Made by a program: the position numbers and the translations under genes
Shown here: positions 12,468 through 13,430 of the stretch, in pieces
Numbering within the stretch: the first letter of the stretch is position 1
Layout: each line of letters opens with the position of its first letter
DNA from: RGIG7213 sp045545665
Lineage (GTDB): Bacteria > Bacillota > Clostridia > Oscillospirales > CAG-272
Direction of reading: 5' to 3'
NCBI GenBank assembly: GCA_045545665.1
Contig: JAZQBL010000044.1
Location: 1-13,430, forward strand
Length of the DNA stretch: 13,430 nucleotides
Notes under the pieces: generated by a model
Database searches by the model: none
Seen by the model: the letters and a program-made list of their open reading frames with translations, nothing else
What the model was told of the DNA's origin: nothing

Positions 12468-13430
12468 ATGAAAAAAACATTACTGCGTTCCGTGTCTTTG
12501 ATAGCGGCATTGCTTATCACTGCATCATCCGTTGCATGTAAAGGTGACAGTACGGATACGGGCGACTTGACAACACCTCCGACAGCTCATGCGGATCCGC
12601 TTTCTTTGACGAAAGTTCCCGCAGGTGAGGTCTACGGAACATCTGAGGCATCTTTTGAACTCAGTATCGCCGCAGCAAACGACGGTACCTTCGGTGTCGG
12701 TGAAGCATCGGTTGACAGAAAGGGAAACAAGGTAACGTTTCATAAAAAAGTGGTAGCCTCCCTTCAGCTTAACAAACAGTTTTCCGACGGTGCTACCGTA
12801 ACTGTCGAGGCTGACGTTGAAGCTCCCGGTGAAGGTGATAAAGGTTCATACAACACCCTCCACATCGGCGTACGTCTTACGGACCCCGCAAAGGATCCCA
12901 CGGTAAATAACGGTATTTGGTTTACGCTTTCGGGCAATAAGCTCGGTATGCGCAGAGACAAATGGCCGGGCACCGGATTTATCGACTCTCCCGTCGATTT
13001 TACGGATGCACACGTCCGCATCGTTGACGATCCCATAGCCAACGTAGTTAATTTCTATGCAACAGGCGCAGACGGTAAAGAAGTACATATACTTGAAGTT
13101 AAGATCAACGGTCAGATGGTAAGAGCATTTGAGCCGGGAACGGACAACTGCCTTATCAGTAACAGACTCAGCGCAGAGCTTCCCGAGAACGGATACGTTA
13201 AGTTCTGGGTACACCACGCTGTGAAGACCGTTGCTGCCGAAAACGTCGTCATAAAGGGTACGCAGTCCGTTTATGAAAGTTCCAACTATACGGATATGCT
13301 CTTTTCAAAGGACGTTTTCGCTGATACGTGGGTCGCAACGGACGATGAAGGCAGATTTGTCGGACAGAACACAGCGGACGGCATCAGCGCAAAGCAGGTC
13401 GGTATGTTCTACTTCCTTTGCTCCTCAAAT
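12468..13430 (+). CDS. Secreted, probably lipid-anchored protein, possible glycoside-active enzyme (5' part)
   Basis: The frame is open from ATG 12468 to the right edge (321 codons), so the C-terminus is missing. AAAAGGAG about 7 nt upstream fits the start. Residues 1-23 are a signal peptide ending SSVAC with Cys24 as the likely lipidated residue; Ser at the -3 position makes the lipobox imperfect. A short Thr/Asp/Pro linker follows to about residue 45. Residues about 50-260 are rich in alternating beta-type sequence (FELSIAAANDGTF, VTVEADVEAPGEG, LHIGVRL, GIWFTLSGNKLGM, GYVKFWVHH), suggesting a lectin-like beta-sandwich. From about 284 the stretch DTWVATDDEGR and then VGMFYFL (311-317) recalls the opening of the catalytic part of large secreted putative glycosidases in gut anaerobes. 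That link is from memory and weak. Confidence 0.8.
   Translation, partial: MKKTLLRSVSLIAALLITASSVACKGDSTDTGDLTTPPTAHADPLSLTKVPAGEVYGTSEASFELSIAAANDGTFGVGEASVDRKGNKVTFHKKVVASLQLNKQFSDGATVTVEADVEAPGEGDKGSYNTLHIGVRLTDPAKDPTVNNGIWFTLSGNKLGMRRDKWPGTGFIDSPVDFTDAHVRIVDDPIANVVNFYATGADGKEVHILEVKINGQMVRAFEPGTDNCLISNRLSAELPENGYVKFWVHHAVKTVAAENVVIKGTQSVYESSNYTDMLFSKDVFADTWVATDDEGRFVGQNTADGISAKQVGMFYFLCSSN

Overview
The window looks like chromosomal DNA from an endospore-forming Clostridia, probably an uncultured gut or anaerobic relative of the Ruminococcus/Oscillospira group. The main grounds are the four-protein sigma-F control module (spoIIE, spoIIAA, spoIIAB, sigF), AGGAGG-type ribosome binding sites, consensus sigma-A promoters, a zinc-type L32, and a cohesin-like/dockerin gene pair of the kind found in cellulosome-bearing Clostridia. 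The exact genus cannot be set from the sequence alone.

Layout. (i) 1-1991, minus strand: a two-gene unit behind a near-perfect sigma-A promoter (2025-2053). It encodes a secreted transglutaminase-like protein with a C-terminal dockerin, then a secreted protein with a long Thr/Glu/Ser/Asp linker and a cohesin-like region that runs off the window. (ii) 2232-6505, plus strand: spoIIE, then the spoIIAA-spoIIAB-sigF operon. These encode the phosphatase, anti-anti-sigma factor, anti-sigma kinase and sigma factor that switch on forespore transcription. A 201-bp repeat element lies between spoIIE and spoIIAA. Both transcription units appear to have promoters with a 21-bp spacer, the Spo0A-activated type. 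(iii) 6554-11618, plus strand: a housekeeping cluster of a DUF177/YceD protein, L32 (rpmF), a PDZ/radical-SAM-like DUF512 protein, the ribosome-assembly GTPase Der, and the acyltransferase PlsY. PlsY carries an unusual extra C-terminal membrane anchor and SurA/PrsA-like helical domain. A 64-residue charged small protein and a strong terminator close the cluster. (iv) 11667-12467: a gene-free region with four back-to-back hairpins, two heptamer microsatellite arrays, a partial and a complete second copy of the repeat element, and a promoter. (v) 12468 to the right edge, plus strand: the start of a secreted, probably lipid-anchored protein with a beta-sandwich-like N-terminal half, perhaps a polysaccharide-active enzyme.

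Best candidates for something undescribed: the PlsY fusion (10096-11379); the multi-hairpin repeat family (4648-4848, 12017-12215) with its nested heptamer arrays; the four-hairpin chain (11690-11771); and the paired cohesin-like/dockerin-transglutaminase genes. No tRNA, rRNA, CRISPR array, transposase, phage gene or defence system was seen.
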